Below, one piece after another: positions 44,793 to 54,055 of a DNA stretch of 64,000 nt. Source of the DNA: Sphingobacterium sp. (GTDB taxonomy: Bacteria; Bacteroidota; Bacteroidia; Sphingobacteriales; Sphingobacteriaceae). Numbering within the stretch: position 1 is the first letter of the stretch; each line of letters begins with the position of its first letter. Location: contig JAQZAZ010000007.1 of the NCBI GenBank assembly GCA_029239355.1, positions 47,562-111,561 of the forward strand. The letters are read 5' to 3'. The translations under genes were made by a program, and so were the position numbers. The notes under the pieces were generated by a model. That model saw only the letters and a list, made by a program, of their open reading frames with translations. It was not told the DNA's origin and did no database searches.

Positions 44793-44996
44793 AAATCTGA
44801 GGCAGCAGGTATCCCGATAGAAGGATCAACAGCGTACTAGGCTCTGGGTGATGTTGCAAAGATCAAAAAGGAGGATCGCATATTGATCCATGCTGCAGCT
44901 GATGGTGTTGGGCATATCGCTGTCCAAATCGCCAAATATTTCGGTGCCCACGTCATCGGAACTTCATCATCAAAAAACAAGGATTTTATTTCTAAA
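44793..44996 (+). pseudogene. Remnant of a quinone-oxidoreductase-like MDR dehydrogenase
   Basis: The rightward frame reads EAAGIPIEGSTAY, a TAG, then ALGDVAKIKKEDRILIHAAA, DGVGHIAVQIAKYFGAHVI and GTSSSKNKDF. This is the NAD(P)-binding start of zinc-type/MDR quinone oxidoreductases (normally LIHAAAGGVGxxAVQ). The TAG replaces what is usually Gln in the TAYQAL motif, the glycine loop has a G-to-D change, and both catalytic halves are missing. It is clearly a dead fragment. Confidence 0.75.
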
Positions 44997-45050
44997 CATC
45001 CTAGTATTTATCATGATTTCTTTTATTTTTACTCACCAAACTAAAGTTAC

Positions 45051-45860
45051 GTGATCAGCAAAAAAATCATTGTAAAAGATAAACTCGAACCTCAAAAATT
45101 ATTAAAGGTTGCGACATTCGACAATTCAAAAGCGGTAACCAAACCACATCGACATAGTGGGTATCTAGAACTGGTATTTTTATCCAAGACATCTGGGAAA
45201 CATGTCATTGATGGTTGGGAAAGTCCGATTAAAACACCTTGTATATTAATCATCAGAAAAGAATGTGTACATCATTGGGAGTTAGTCGCGCCTATTGAAG
45301 GATTCGTCTTGTTGATTAAAAAACTATTTCTAGACCTAAGCTTAGATCTTGAAATTGCGAGGATGGTCGACGAAATAAGTAAGTTTGACGTTATATATAT
45401 AAAAAAAAATGGAATCATACCGACTCTTCTTGAAATGATGTCACAGGAAGAAAATCGAATATGTCAAGAAGGATTGTTCAGATCTTTTTTGGCGAAAATT
45501 CTCGAAGACACGGAAAAAATAGAACAAACTACTTCAATATCCAATGACCTGTATGTCCGATTTATTGAATTATTAAACACAAATGGAAAAATTATAAATC
45601 ATGTCGCATACTACGCAGACCTCCTTCATACCAGCCCTCAAAATTTGAGCGCTGTTTGCAAAAAAATCGCCAATAATACCGCTTCCCAGATATTGGCGAT
45701 TTATATTATAAAAGAAGCTAAAAGGCTTATTTTTTATACGAACAACTCTATTGCTGAAATTGCTTTTTCTTTGGGCTTTTCAGACAAATCGAATTTCTCA
45801 AAATATTTTAAACGATATACGGGTATAACTCCTTCTGAATTTAAGAAACAGCACAACTAA
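45051..45860 (+). CDS. AraC-family regulator with cupin-like N-terminal domain
   Basis: 269 residues starting at GTG 45051, since a TAA lies three codons upstream and no early ATG exists. Residues about 30-110 look like an AraC arm/cupin sensor (KPHRHSGYLELVFLSKTSGK). The C-terminal domain has HTH motifs (YADLLHTSPQNLSAVCKKIA; IAEIAFSLGFSDKSNFSKYF). Its stop TAA (45858-45860) overlaps the stop TAG of the opposing TonB receptor gene. It may regulate that receptor or the exporter upstream; neither is proven. Confidence 0.85.
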   Translation: MISKKIIVKDKLEPQKLLKVATFDNSKAVTKPHRHSGYLELVFLSKTSGKHVIDGWESPIKTPCILIIRKECVHHWELVAPIEGFVLLIKKLFLDLSLDLEIARMVDEISKFDVIYIKKNGIIPTLLEMMSQEENRICQEGLFRSFLAKILEDTEKIEQTTSISNDLYVRFIELLNTNGKIINHVAYYADLLHTSPQNLSAVCKKIANNTASQILAIYIIKEAKRLIFYTNNSIAEIAFSLGFSDKSNFSKYFKRYTGITPSEFKKQHN

Positions 45861-48301
45861 AATTCTTTTTCACCAAATTCGCTCTTAGGTAATTTGGAAA
45901 GTTGATTCAATTTGTGAAAGTTGAAACCAAGGTTGACCATTATGATATTCTTTTCATAAATATAATTGGTGGTCGTAAAAAAATCGCTTGAAGATGTCGT
46001 AATGCGCTGTTCGTTTACACCCCATTTACCAAGCTCTATGAACTGCCACTGCAGCTGTGCCTTTATTGCGCCTTTCAAAAAGTCTTTGCTTAAATTAAAA
46101 TGAGGCGCCACGAATCGAGAATCCTTTCCTTGTACAGTTGGCTTTTCAGAAAGATAGTTCACCTGCATACCTACGCTCCATTCTTTTGGAAGATCGACTT
46201 GGGCTCCGGCATTTAAAGAGTATACCAAGTCGCTATTACTTCTTGTCTCTAAATAATCCAGCACCTTTCCCGAGATTTTATAACGATACAAGTTCAATCC
46301 GCCGTTCAGTTTTAACCAAGAAAATATTTTCCCCTCCCCTCCAATTTCCGTCCCCCAACGGTTGGCATAGTCCGCATTTGTAAATACCCGATTGAGGATG
46401 GTATCTGCATAGACTGAATTTACACGCTGGATTGGGTTTTTCGTGTGCTGGTAATAAGCATTCAGAAAAAGACTACCTCCTTTCAGCCTCTTGACAATAC
46501 CAGTCTCCATATTAAAGGTAAATTCTGGAACAAGGTTAGGATCACCTTGTTCCAATGTTTCCGAGTGTTCACGTTCTGGTATCGGATTTAGCTCGAAATT
46601 ATTGTTTCGCTGAACTCTTCTGGCAGCAGCAATCTTCCAAGACCAACTTTTAGATAACTCATGGATTAAATTGAAAGTTGGGTATAATTGATGGGTAGAG
46701 TAAGGATACTCCTTCCCTGTATTGACCAAAAGGACATCACGCTGATAGTATTCATAACGAAGTCCAAAAGATAATTGTGTCCTTTTCAACTTGTGGTCGT
46801 ACTGGCTAAAAATTGCATGAACAGTATTATTGGCATTTAACTTACCTGTAAATTCGGGAATGAGCACCGGCACACGACTTCCCTCTTTGGTAGCAACATA
46901 TTCAAAGTTTCCCTTTTGTCGATCATTTCTCAATTGATAACCATTTAACAACTCGCCATGTGATAATTTCCAAGTATGCTGTAGTGACAATCTTAAGCCA
47001 CGCAAAGGATTAGTGTAATTATTATTAGTCGATTGAATAGTATCAATCCCTTGTTCGATATTCGCATTTTTGGTGGATCCATATATATTCGCGTATTCGT
47101 AAATTGCACCAAACTGTAAGGAATGGCTTGCACTTAATCTATTTATATAATTGAAGTCGATGAGATAAAATTCCCCCTGTTTATTCTGGAGATTGGAGTT
47201 AAAATAATTTACTGCCGAAAGTTCCCTGCCATCTGAGGATTGTACGGTGCGGTTTGTATAATATATATCGGCAAGGCGATCCTGAAATTTACGCGATGCT
47301 AGGAAGCCTAAACTAACCTGCTGTTTTTGTGATATTTCGTATGCAGCGTTCAGTCTTATTCCAAAATTATATTTATCAAAACTCCGTTCACCCTTGGAAG
47401 GAAAAAAAGTTTGTCGATCACCAACTATGGTATACACATCACCTTCCCTATAACCTGCGTTATCGTTACGTAGGTAATTCGCCGAACCATTCAGTTCTAA
47501 TTTATTCCTTTTGAATTGGAAAGACGCATCTCCACCAAATCGTCTTTGATTTTTAATGTTATTGTAATCCTTGATACTAGGTAATCCCCCTTGAAAATTG
47601 AATACCCAAACGAGTCCGTCTGTTGTCCTTCGTTTAGTTCTGATATTGATAATACCACCTTTACCATCTGGATCATATTGAGCCGAAGGGCTAGTAATAT
47701 ATTCTACTTCAAGAACGTCATTGGCAGCGATCTGGTTTAAAATCGTTGCTGGATCCAGGAAAGAAGGTTTACCATTGATAAGTACAATAATACCACTATT
47801 TCCCCGCATACTAATATTCCCATTCACATCGACAGAAGCTGAAGGCAGATTTTTGATAATATCCAAAGCCGTCCCTCCTACGGCATTTTTATATTGGCTA
47901 GCTTCATAACGTTGTCTATCCCCTGTGTGTTTTGGGGTAATGAGCCCGCCCGTAATCTTTACTTCCTCCAATCTGTTATCCCCTGTTGCAAGTGCAATTT
48001 CATGTAGATCGACGCCGCTGCTACTATCAATATCCACAAACAGGCTCTTCTGGCTGTAACCAATAAATTTGACTACAACAGTATAACTTCCCTTTTTCAG
48101 ATTCAAAAAACGAAAATTACCAGCAGAATCGGCTACTATACCATCCACCACTTCCCCATGGGCATCAATGAGTACAATACTTGCAAATGACACAGGGAAA
48201 TGAGCAATGGAGTCTTTAACAGTTCCGGTTAAGATAGCTTTTTGGGCATGTCCCGTTAGCGTTAAAAATAAAAGGCAGAGTAGGGTAAGATATCTTTTCA
48301 C
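45857..48301 (-). CDS. TonB-dependent receptor with OMP_b-brl_3-type barrel
   Basis: 814 residues. Signal peptide ending TGHAQ, carboxypeptidase-like domain (about 22-105, AILTGTVKDSIAHFPVSFAS), plug domain (ALDIIKNLPSASVDVNGNIS, VLINGKPSFL, YDPDGKGGIINIRTKR) and a long beta-barrel with PEREHSETLEQGDPNLVPEF. This matches the outer-membrane beta-barrel family 3 group, usually near 800 residues, often linked to peptide or metal-complex uptake. It has no SusD partner and no other gene in its operon. Confidence 0.88.
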   Translation of the reverse strand: MKRYLTLLCLLFLTLTGHAQKAILTGTVKDSIAHFPVSFASIVLIDAHGEVVDGIVADSAGNFRFLNLKKGSYTVVVKFIGYSQKSLFVDIDSSSGVDLHEIALATGDNRLEEVKITGGLITPKHTGDRQRYEASQYKNAVGGTALDIIKNLPSASVDVNGNISMRGNSGIIVLINGKPSFLDPATILNQIAANDVLEVEYITSPSAQYDPDGKGGIINIRTKRRTTDGLVWVFNFQGGLPSIKDYNNIKNQRRFGGDASFQFKRNKLELNGSANYLRNDNAGYREGDVYTIVGDRQTFFPSKGERSFDKYNFGIRLNAAYEISQKQQVSLGFLASRKFQDRLADIYYTNRTVQSSDGRELSAVNYFNSNLQNKQGEFYLIDFNYINRLSASHSLQFGAIYEYANIYGSTKNANIEQGIDTIQSTNNNYTNPLRGLRLSLQHTWKLSHGELLNGYQLRNDRQKGNFEYVATKEGSRVPVLIPEFTGKLNANNTVHAIFSQYDHKLKRTQLSFGLRYEYYQRDVLLVNTGKEYPYSTHQLYPTFNLIHELSKSWSWKIAAARRVQRNNNFELNPIPEREHSETLEQGDPNLVPEFTFNMETGIVKRLKGGSLFLNAYYQHTKNPIQRVNSVYADTILNRVFTNADYANRWGTEIGGEGKIFSWLKLNGGLNLYRYKISGKVLDYLETRSNSDLVYSLNAGAQVDLPKEWSVGMQVNYLSEKPTVQGKDSRFVAPHFNLSKDFLKGAIKAQLQWQFIELGKWGVNEQRITTSSSDFFTTTNYIYEKNIIMVNLGFNFHKLNQLSKLPKSEFGEKEF

Positions 48302-48520
48302 TAGGGCTTAAGTTTTCCCAAAAATAGAAAAGTTAAGCTAGACAAAACAATTCCTTTAAAATTATACCACAGTTTTTTCAAATTAACCTCAGGCTGGTAA
48401 ATTAGTTCAATAAATAGCATGATTTAACGAACCTTAAAGCGCTGTGGAACACAATACAATAAGCAGAACTATCCTATTATGAAAAAATCAGACAAGTAAT
48501 ACTTTTTAAGAGAAGTCCAA

Positions 48521-48850
48521 CTAATTTCCGAGTAACATGTTGGATGTAGCTAAATAAAACTCGTCTATTAGCTTTATCACCAACCCATTATTTTTATTGT
48601 TAAGAGCAAGTCCGACCCAATTTTTGGATGGCAGATATTTACTCCGAATCCATTGATTGGACAATTCCAGTTGCTTTTCGACACGCAACCACTCCAATCC
48701 GCTTTCATTAAAATAAATTTTCTCGTTAAGTAAATCCATAACAACAAATGGCCTCCTCTTAAAGTAGAAGATACTCATATCAAGATCTGCAAACTTATTC
48801 ATACGGATATGTTTCTTTAGATGCATATATGCATTTATTTTAATTAACAT
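48521..48850 (-). CDS. Hypothetical protein
   Basis: 109 residues from ATG 48850, or 93 from an internal Met (MNKFADLDMS). No signal peptide, no membrane helix and no motif I recognise. The sequence is regular (SIFYFKRRPFVVMDLLNE, LIDEFYLATSNMLLGN), consistent with a small folded protein, but without homologues in view it is only a probable gene. Confidence 0.4.
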   Translation of the reverse strand: MLIKINAYMHLKKHIRMNKFADLDMSIFYFKRRPFVVMDLLNEKIYFNESGLEWLRVEKQLELSNQWIRSKYLPSKNWVGLALNNKNNGLVIKLIDEFYLATSNMLLGN

Positions 48851-49413
48851 GATTTTATTTGTTTTTATTGGTTTAAAAAAGTTAACATAGCCCTTAAGGT
48901 GATTTTAACGCATTAACTTAAATAGCATATTGACTACCTATTTTCCCTTCTGAAATTTCCTTTAATAATTCGATTATCGAACAAAACTACATGTATACAA
49001 AGGTTAATTGGGGTACATTTTGGCCTAATAGGTGTAAAAATTGTTAATACAAACACTTATGGGGAATTATAAAATTTTCCTCACTATACAAAAACAATAA
49101 AATCAAAAAGCTGATAACGCCAACCTGGTCACCACAGGAAAACTCAACTGTCCGAACAAAAACAGAAAGAACAACTTATTTGCAAGTTTCACAAAAACAA
49201 AATAGTTCTCGTAGTACTATGCGATATAATTTTGATACAATTTGCACATAAAATGATACAACATAGATAATTAGATAATTATAATAGCTGTAATTTGTAG
49301 TAGTGTTACAAAATTTCCCCGATTAGCCTTAAGGTTCAACGGAAGCGCACTTTGATAAAAATAATCTCTATTTCGATAAAGGAAATGGGAAAACCAATAA
49401 AAATAAACTTAGT
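48851..49413. other. Long AT-rich leader region before the enolase-superfamily gene
   Basis: No gene or repeat found. It presumably contains the promoter of the following gene, but no promoter matching the Bacteroidota consensus could be picked with confidence. Confidence 0.4.
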
Positions 49414-50631
49414 ATGAAAAGGAAAGCTTTTTTACAAACCTTAAATTTGGGCATTATATCTGCGACATTATACAGTGGTCGTGGCTACGGAATGTTCCTA
49501 ACAGATTTATTGGATAGGAATAACGATGACAGTGAACTATCCTACCACAGGATACAAGATATTCGGTTCTCCACCGTACAGCTGAAATATCCACGTTTGG
49601 TTGGAAAAAATGCACGGCTTGATCTCCACGGCTATGGCCCAGAAGTCACGATATGCAGTATCAGAACCGATAAGGGGGCAATGGGCTGGGCGTCGCTGCG
49701 CGGATCAAGACAGGAGGCCGAACAAATCGCAAGCAGATTGATAGGTAAGAAGGTTTCTGAACTCTTTGCATCCCAAGTTGGTACGATAAACGATAACCAC
49801 ATTGCCTTTGATATGGCATTCCACGATCTAGCCGGAGTGATATTACAGAAACCGGTATATGAGTTGCTGGGCAACAAAACACCTTTTGTCACAGATTATT
49901 ACAGTGGTATGATCTATTTCGATGACCTGGAACCTAGTGATAAACCTGCAGGAATAGACCGCATTTTGGAAGAATGCCATTACGACTATAATGTCGGTTA
50001 CAGGCAGTTCAAGTTGAAGATAGGCCGCGGCCATAAATGGATGCCTTTTCAGCAAGGCTTACAGCGGGATATTGAGGTCACGAAGGCTGTAGCAGCAGCC
50101 TTTCCAGACTGTGCTATTCTAGTGGACGGCAACAATGGATTTACGATCGACCAATTTATCGACTATCTCAAAGGCATCTCTTCGGTAAATCTTTTCTGGA
50201 TAGAAGAACCTTTTCACGAAACAGTAGCTGATTATCAAAAATTAAAAAACTATATCAAGACAGAAGACATCCATACTTTGTTGGCAGATGGCGAGGCTGA
50301 CCCCAACCCAGCTTTATTGAATGAGCTTTTCACAAAAAAACTGCTGGATGTGCACTTGACCGATATTGAAGGACTCGGATTTACAAATTGGAGAAGGTTA
50401 ATGCCTGAGTTGAAAAACCTGGGAGCCCAGGCATCTCCTCACGCTTGGGGCTCACTCCTCAAAAGCTACTACACAGCCCACTTGGCCGGTGGACTTGGGA
50501 ATACAGTAACTATTGAAGGTATTACAAGTACATCAGAAGACGTCGACTTATCGGGATACAGCATTAAGGCTGGAAAGTTGATCCCACCTTCCAGCCCGGG
50601 CTTCGGAATGACACTGCTGAAAAAGATATAA
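49414..50631 (+). CDS. Enolase-superfamily enzyme (mandelate racemase/muconate-lactonizing type)
   Basis: 405 residues. The N-terminus MKRKAFLQTLNLGIISATLY looks like an export signal. The barrel domain has the catalytic Lys in FKLKIGR, metal ligands in ILVDGNNGF, FWIEEPF and LLADGEAD, and a His in QASPHAWGS, the MR/MLE arrangement. Members abstract a proton alpha to a carboxylate and act as racemases, dehydratases or epimerases. An exported version is not typical. The substrate is probably a sugar acid or similar, but not determined. Confidence 0.8.
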   Translation: MKRKAFLQTLNLGIISATLYSGRGYGMFLTDLLDRNNDDSELSYHRIQDIRFSTVQLKYPRLVGKNARLDLHGYGPEVTICSIRTDKGAMGWASLRGSRQEAEQIASRLIGKKVSELFASQVGTINDNHIAFDMAFHDLAGVILQKPVYELLGNKTPFVTDYYSGMIYFDDLEPSDKPAGIDRILEECHYDYNVGYRQFKLKIGRGHKWMPFQQGLQRDIEVTKAVAAAFPDCAILVDGNNGFTIDQFIDYLKGISSVNLFWIEEPFHETVADYQKLKNYIKTEDIHTLLADGEADPNPALLNELFTKKLLDVHLTDIEGLGFTNWRRLMPELKNLGAQASPHAWGSLLKSYYTAHLAGGLGNTVTIEGITSTSEDVDLSGYSIKAGKLIPPSSPGFGMTLLKKI

Positions 50632-50751
50632 ACAACTACTCGCTACTATTCAATATAAACCGATGATGTGTAAGACAAAGATCAAGTCTCCGTCATCCTC
50701 GTTAATTGTCTCTTGGGGAAACAAAAATCTGTTAAACAAAATCATATAGTT

Positions 50752-51552
50752 TTATTTCCTTGGCTTGGCTAATTCTTTGATCCAGATATTCTTAAAGTCT
50801 ACGGGTTGCCCCTCACTTTGTAATGCGATATATCCACTGGCCAACAACTTACCATCGATTTTAATTTTCGGATCGTACCGATTCGCGACGTCACCTCCGA
50901 TCTGCGGTTTCGAATATTCGAGAACCGTATCGCCATTAATGATGTGTTTTATCAATGAATCCCCCAGTACAATCAATTCACCTCGAACCCATTGATCACC
51001 ATCATAGGTTTTGGAAGTCGAATTTAAACAATGTGAAGAAGCTATCTTGCCTTTATAAACCACATTCGTCCCCGGGGAGCACATATTACCCGTAGGTCGT
51101 GGCTTACCATCGCTCAAGCCTCCCAAAAGTTGCATTTCGACGGAGATTGGCCAATCCTGTTCTTTTAACATTGTTCGGGGATCCTGCGAATGAAACATGA
51201 CTCCACTATTCCGTAACGTATAAGAAGGTGCCCCTTTGTGAAGCTCGCCGACAAATCGATATTCAAACTTTAAGTGATAATAAGAAAATGGTGTTTTATA
51301 ATATAAATGACCAAACTGATCGTTGAAATCTTCATATTGATCATATCGGATCTTAATAATTCCATCCTCAACGCTAAAGGTATTCCCAAAATTTACACCA
51401 AGCTCATGATGATGAATTTTAACAAACCAATCTTTGATGTCTTTTCCATTAAATAATGACCTCCAATCCGTGCTGTCCCGCGGTCCTTTTGTTCCTATGC
51501 AGTCGGAGAAAATAAAGGTAGTAGCTAAAATTATACAGATTAATCTTTTCAT
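50752..51552 (-). CDS. DUF1080 (3-keto-disaccharide hydrolase-like) exported protein
   Basis: About 266 residues from ATG 51552 (a longer frame to 51588 starts poorly). A signal with a possible lipobox (FIFSDC) is followed by the DUF1080 fold: DWRSLFNGKDIKDWFVK, SYYHLKFEYRFVGELHKG, RNSGVMFHSQDP and the C-terminal GYIALQSEGQPVDFKNIWI. DUF1080 proteins from Bacteroidota include periplasmic enzymes that cleave 3-keto-glycosides. The MocA-type oxidoreductase at 57525 could belong to the same pathway, though it is 6 kb away. Confidence 0.87.
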   Translation of the reverse strand: MKRLICIILATTFIFSDCIGTKGPRDSTDWRSLFNGKDIKDWFVKIHHHELGVNFGNTFSVEDGIIKIRYDQYEDFNDQFGHLYYKTPFSYYHLKFEYRFVGELHKGAPSYTLRNSGVMFHSQDPRTMLKEQDWPISVEMQLLGGLSDGKPRPTGNMCSPGTNVVYKGKIASSHCLNSTSKTYDGDQWVRGELIVLGDSLIKHIINGDTVLEYSKPQIGGDVANRYDPKIKIDGKLLASGYIALQSEGQPVDFKNIWIKELAKPRK

Positions 51553-51830
51553 TTGATAACTAATTATTTGGTTTAAATTGACTAGCAATATACGGCATAT
51601 TCTATTAACCTACATCGCGCCAAACCTTTGTATTTCCCACCTATCTCCATTTTGGTAGCACTCAATCTACAAAATGTCGCTATAAACGGGAACATTATTC
51701 ACATTGTCGAGACATCTATCAAGTATCCTTTCGTAGCGAGCTTCCAGCCAGTTGATCAAGAGCACTGGAGATACCTATTGAAAATATTTAGCTCATAATG
51801 TGTCCGATACAAGAAATATGAAAAAGAACA

Positions 51831-51862
51831 TTTGTAAGATATAGGTTTCGTTTCTATATTTG
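51831..51862 (+). promoter_or_regulatory. Promoter of the tRNA-Leu gene
   Basis: TTTG at 51831-51834, 20 bases, then TATATTTG at 51855-51862: an exact match to the Bacteroidota primary-sigma consensus. The transcript would start about 15 bases before the tRNA. Confidence 0.75.
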
Positions 51863-51883
51863 CGGTATCAAAAGCATCCTAAT

Positions 51884-51965
51884 GCGGAAGTGGCGTAATT
51901 GGTAGCCGCACCAGACTTAGGATCTGGCGCCGCAAGGCGTGGGGGTTCGAGTCCCTTCTTCCGCA
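51884..51965 (+). tRNA. tRNA-Leu, anticodon UAG
   Basis: The acceptor stem GCGGAAG pairs with CTTCCGC at 51958-51964, with discriminator A. The anticodon arm is CCAGA-CTTAGGA-TCTGG, giving anticodon TAG, which reads CUA and related Leu codons. A long variable arm (CGCCGCAAGGCG) marks a class II tRNA, and the T arm GGGTTCGAGTCCC is complete. CCA is not encoded. The length, 82 bases, fits tRNA-Leu. Confidence 0.97.
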
Positions 51966-51969
51966 CTTA

Positions 51970-52006
51970 AATCCTCCCTAGGTTAAAATCTCGGGAGGAT
52001 TTTTTA
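51970..52006 (+). terminator. Rho-independent terminator of tRNA-Leu
   Basis: The stem AATCCTCCC (51970-51978) and GGGAGGATT (51993-52001) is followed directly by a T-run, five bases after the tRNA end. Confidence 0.85.
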
Positions 52007-52213
52007 TTACAGAAAAGACCAAAATTAACTGGACTTCATCTTTCGGATTTAGCCTCGAACTATGCCTGTCGTATCAAGGTTTATCAAATAGTACGGTTGC
52101 TTACAATAGTAACTGTAACTACTTTCACCTCTTTTATACGTGAAAGTAGACAAGCGGCAAAAACATTAGACTACACTTCTGAATGGTTTACAAAAGTTTA
52201 TTTTAAGAATATC

Positions 52214-52597
52214 TTAAATAGACCATTCAAACGGTTGTGTGCACGGGTCACACTCAAATTTTAATACTTTACCCAAGCTTTTTGCTTTCTTACCTTTTTT
52301 TACAAAAACATAAGCAAGATCTAAATATTCTTCAACTTCCTTCCCACTTTCATCCCTACCCTTCAATACGACAGAATAATATTTTCCATCAGGATATTTT
52401 TTGTAGAAGACTTCATTAACGGTAATTTTCTTAGGTGTTTCACTATCGCAACAACTGCACCATAAAATGACAATTGGTTCTTTTTTAAGATATCCGACGG
52501 CTTTCTCTGCCTGTGCCTGTGTCAGAGCCTGGAGTTGATCTGCCCTTGAAAAAAAAGCTGTACATAACAGCACAAAAAGTAAAATGGTTTTTTTCAT
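52214..52597 (-). CDS. Secreted hypothetical protein
   Basis: 127 residues with a clear signal peptide (TILLFVLLCTAFFSRA). The mature part has two cysteine clusters, WCSCCDSET and FECDPCTQPFE, which could form disulfides or bind metal. A compact alpha/beta pattern lies between them. No known domain. A lone gene with its own upstream region. Confidence 0.6.
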   Translation of the reverse strand: MKKTILLFVLLCTAFFSRADQLQALTQAQAEKAVGYLKKEPIVILWCSCCDSETPKKITVNEVFYKKYPDGKYYSVVLKGRDESGKEVEEYLDLAYVFVKKGKKAKSLGKVLKFECDPCTQPFEWSI

Positions 52598-52628
52598 CTA
52601 TTTAAATTTAATTTTTTTGTTGAGTTCT

Positions 52629-52750
52629 TTAGTTTTCAAAAAATTGATAAGCAAATACTATGCCCTTTGATACAGGAAAATTAACGCGGTCAAAAGGCAT
52701 CTCTAAACGACCATCCGACTGAGTCATACGCTCCAGTTTTCTTGGCCTTT
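52629..52750 (-). pseudogene. C-terminal fragment of an unidentified gene
   Basis: The leftward frame ending with TAA at 52629-52631 reads RKLERMTQSDG, RLEMPFDRVNFP and VSKGIVFAYQFFEN, which looks like the end of a real protein. Further upstream the coding-like sequence continues in another frame (GKRSYYFSSKTAF). That suggests a frameshift plus truncation. Family not recognised. Confidence 0.35.
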
Positions 52751-52851
52751 ACAAAGGCTGTCTTTGACGAGAAGTAATAAGATCGCTTTCCTATGGGACA
52801 ACTAAGCTGTAATTTATAACCAAAAATTTAATAAACAACATAAATTTTAAC

Positions 52852-52882
52852 TTTGAGAACAAGATTAAAATTCTTAATTTTA
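52852..52882 (+). promoter_or_regulatory. Promoter of the toxin-like lipoprotein gene
   Basis: TTTG at 52852-52855, 19 bases, TAATTTTA at 52875-52882. Seven of eight -7 positions match or are free in TAnnTTTG. The 5' leader would be about 65 bases. Confidence 0.5.
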
Positions 52883-52954
52883 CATCTGAATAAAAGTATT
52901 AAACCAATACCGTAAAAAACCATAAATAAAACAAAAATCAAACTTTCAGTTATT

Positions 52955-53764
52955 ATGCAATCAACTTACATTAAAAAAGGAAGAAAGGTCACCACACACT
53001 TTTTTCAGTGCTTATTCATGCTCTCTTTGATCTCTTCCTCACATTTTATAACCAGCTGTTCTTCCGGTGATGACATTATCAATGAAGAGGTAGAAAATTC
53101 GACAGCTTGGATGAATGATCTAGAATCGTCACTTGGCGCCGGAACGAAAATTAAATTAAATACCTGGATTGAAAAAGGTCTTGATCAGGTGAAGCTTAAA
53201 GAAGCATTTGCAAAAACACCCCAGAAAGCTGAGCTATTCAAAAATTTGGAAACAGCCCAAAGTATCTACCATCAACGCGTATATATTGCAGATTGGGATA
53301 ATATTCCAGGAATTGCTAAATCAGATTATGTAGCCAATGGAGTAACATCGGGTAAAAAACATGCAGCATGGGACGATCCAGCGCTTGAACTCCCGGCGAT
53401 TGAAGCTGCAAACTTTGTCAATGCGGAGGCTAGAGAGCTCCCTGCCGGAACTAAAATATATCGGGTTACTGGGGGCAATCCTGCTGGTGGGTATTGGACA
53501 GAAAAACCACCCAGCTCTATTGGCGCAGTCATTGGAGGAACAGCTGTACAGCCGGCATGGAATAACTTTAGCAAGTTTTATATCTACACCGTACCACAGC
53601 AAAAAGCGTTAAAAGTTTGGTCGGGTGTGACGGCGAGGCAGCCTATCGCTCCAGGTATCATCAATCCGCACCTCCCTGGTGGTGAAATCCAATTGTTCAT
53701 ACCTTTAGTAGTCAGAGATGAAGCGTTTAAAACATTAATCCAAGAAATTCCATTACCATGGTAA
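52955..53764 (+). CDS. Lipoprotein with a toxin-like C-terminal domain
   Basis: 269 residues. Lipoprotein signal with lipobox FITSC (Cys 35). Residues about 45-115 are helical. From about 160 the sequence has the rhythm of ADP-ribosyltransferase/NADase-fold toxin domains: an early Arg in LPAGTKIYRVTGG, an aromatic GGYWTEKPP, a strand FYIYTVP, then KVWSGVTARQP and a terminal LPGGEIQLFIP with a Glu/Gln pair. Polymorphic toxins of Bacteroidota end in similar modules. The next gene overlaps by seven bases, so a toxin/immunity pair is my working interpretation. Enzyme activity is inferred from pattern only; a non-toxic surface lipoprotein is the alternative. Confidence 0.6.
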   Translation: MQSTYIKKGRKVTTHFFQCLFMLSLISSSHFITSCSSGDDIINEEVENSTAWMNDLESSLGAGTKIKLNTWIEKGLDQVKLKEAFAKTPQKAELFKNLETAQSIYHQRVYIADWDNIPGIAKSDYVANGVTSGKKHAAWDDPALELPAIEAANFVNAEARELPAGTKIYRVTGGNPAGGYWTEKPPSSIGAVIGGTAVQPAWNNFSKFYIYTVPQQKALKVWSGVTARQPIAPGIINPHLPGGEIQLFIPLVVRDEAFKTLIQEIPLPW

Positions 53765-54039
53765 ATCCAAAAATAGAAAAAGATTATCTATTATTAGTCC
53801 AACAGATACAATTGGAAACTGCAATGAACACAAGCGTAGAGCCCTTTTTACATTACTTAAAATCTAAGGCGGAAAGTTTTGCCAATTTTGGACAAGATTC
53901 AAACAACAATGATCTGCTAGAATTCCTGAGAAGTGTAAATCGATATGCAGACGAGTTTGTGTTTTCAGAGCAGCGCAATGCACCGATACGTAAGCTGATT
54001 AATACTATGTATGAGAGTTTGGCTCAACAACGCCCGTAA
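53758..54039 (+). CDS. Small helical protein coupled to the toxin-like lipoprotein (possible immunity protein)
   Basis: 93 residues, no signal peptide, predicted almost entirely helical (KIEKDYLLLVQQIQLETAMN, LLEFLRSVNRYADEFVFSEQ). Its ATG lies inside the last codons of the upstream gene (sequence ATGGTAA), implying translational coupling. Small size, coupling and the toxin-like partner suggest an immunity role, but there is no recognised immunity domain. A terminator follows 16 bases after the stop. Confidence 0.55.
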   Translation: MVNPKIEKDYLLLVQQIQLETAMNTSVEPFLHYLKSKAESFANFGQDSNNNDLLEFLRSVNRYADEFVFSEQRNAPIRKLINTMYESLAQQRP

Positions 54040-54055
54040 ACGCTTATCCCATATT

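Larger units (their letters stand above)
52598..52954. other. Divergent spacer with a coding remnant and a promoter
   Basis: It contains the remnant at 52629-52750 and the promoter for the lipoprotein gene at 52852-52882. Nothing else seen. Confidence 0.4.
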
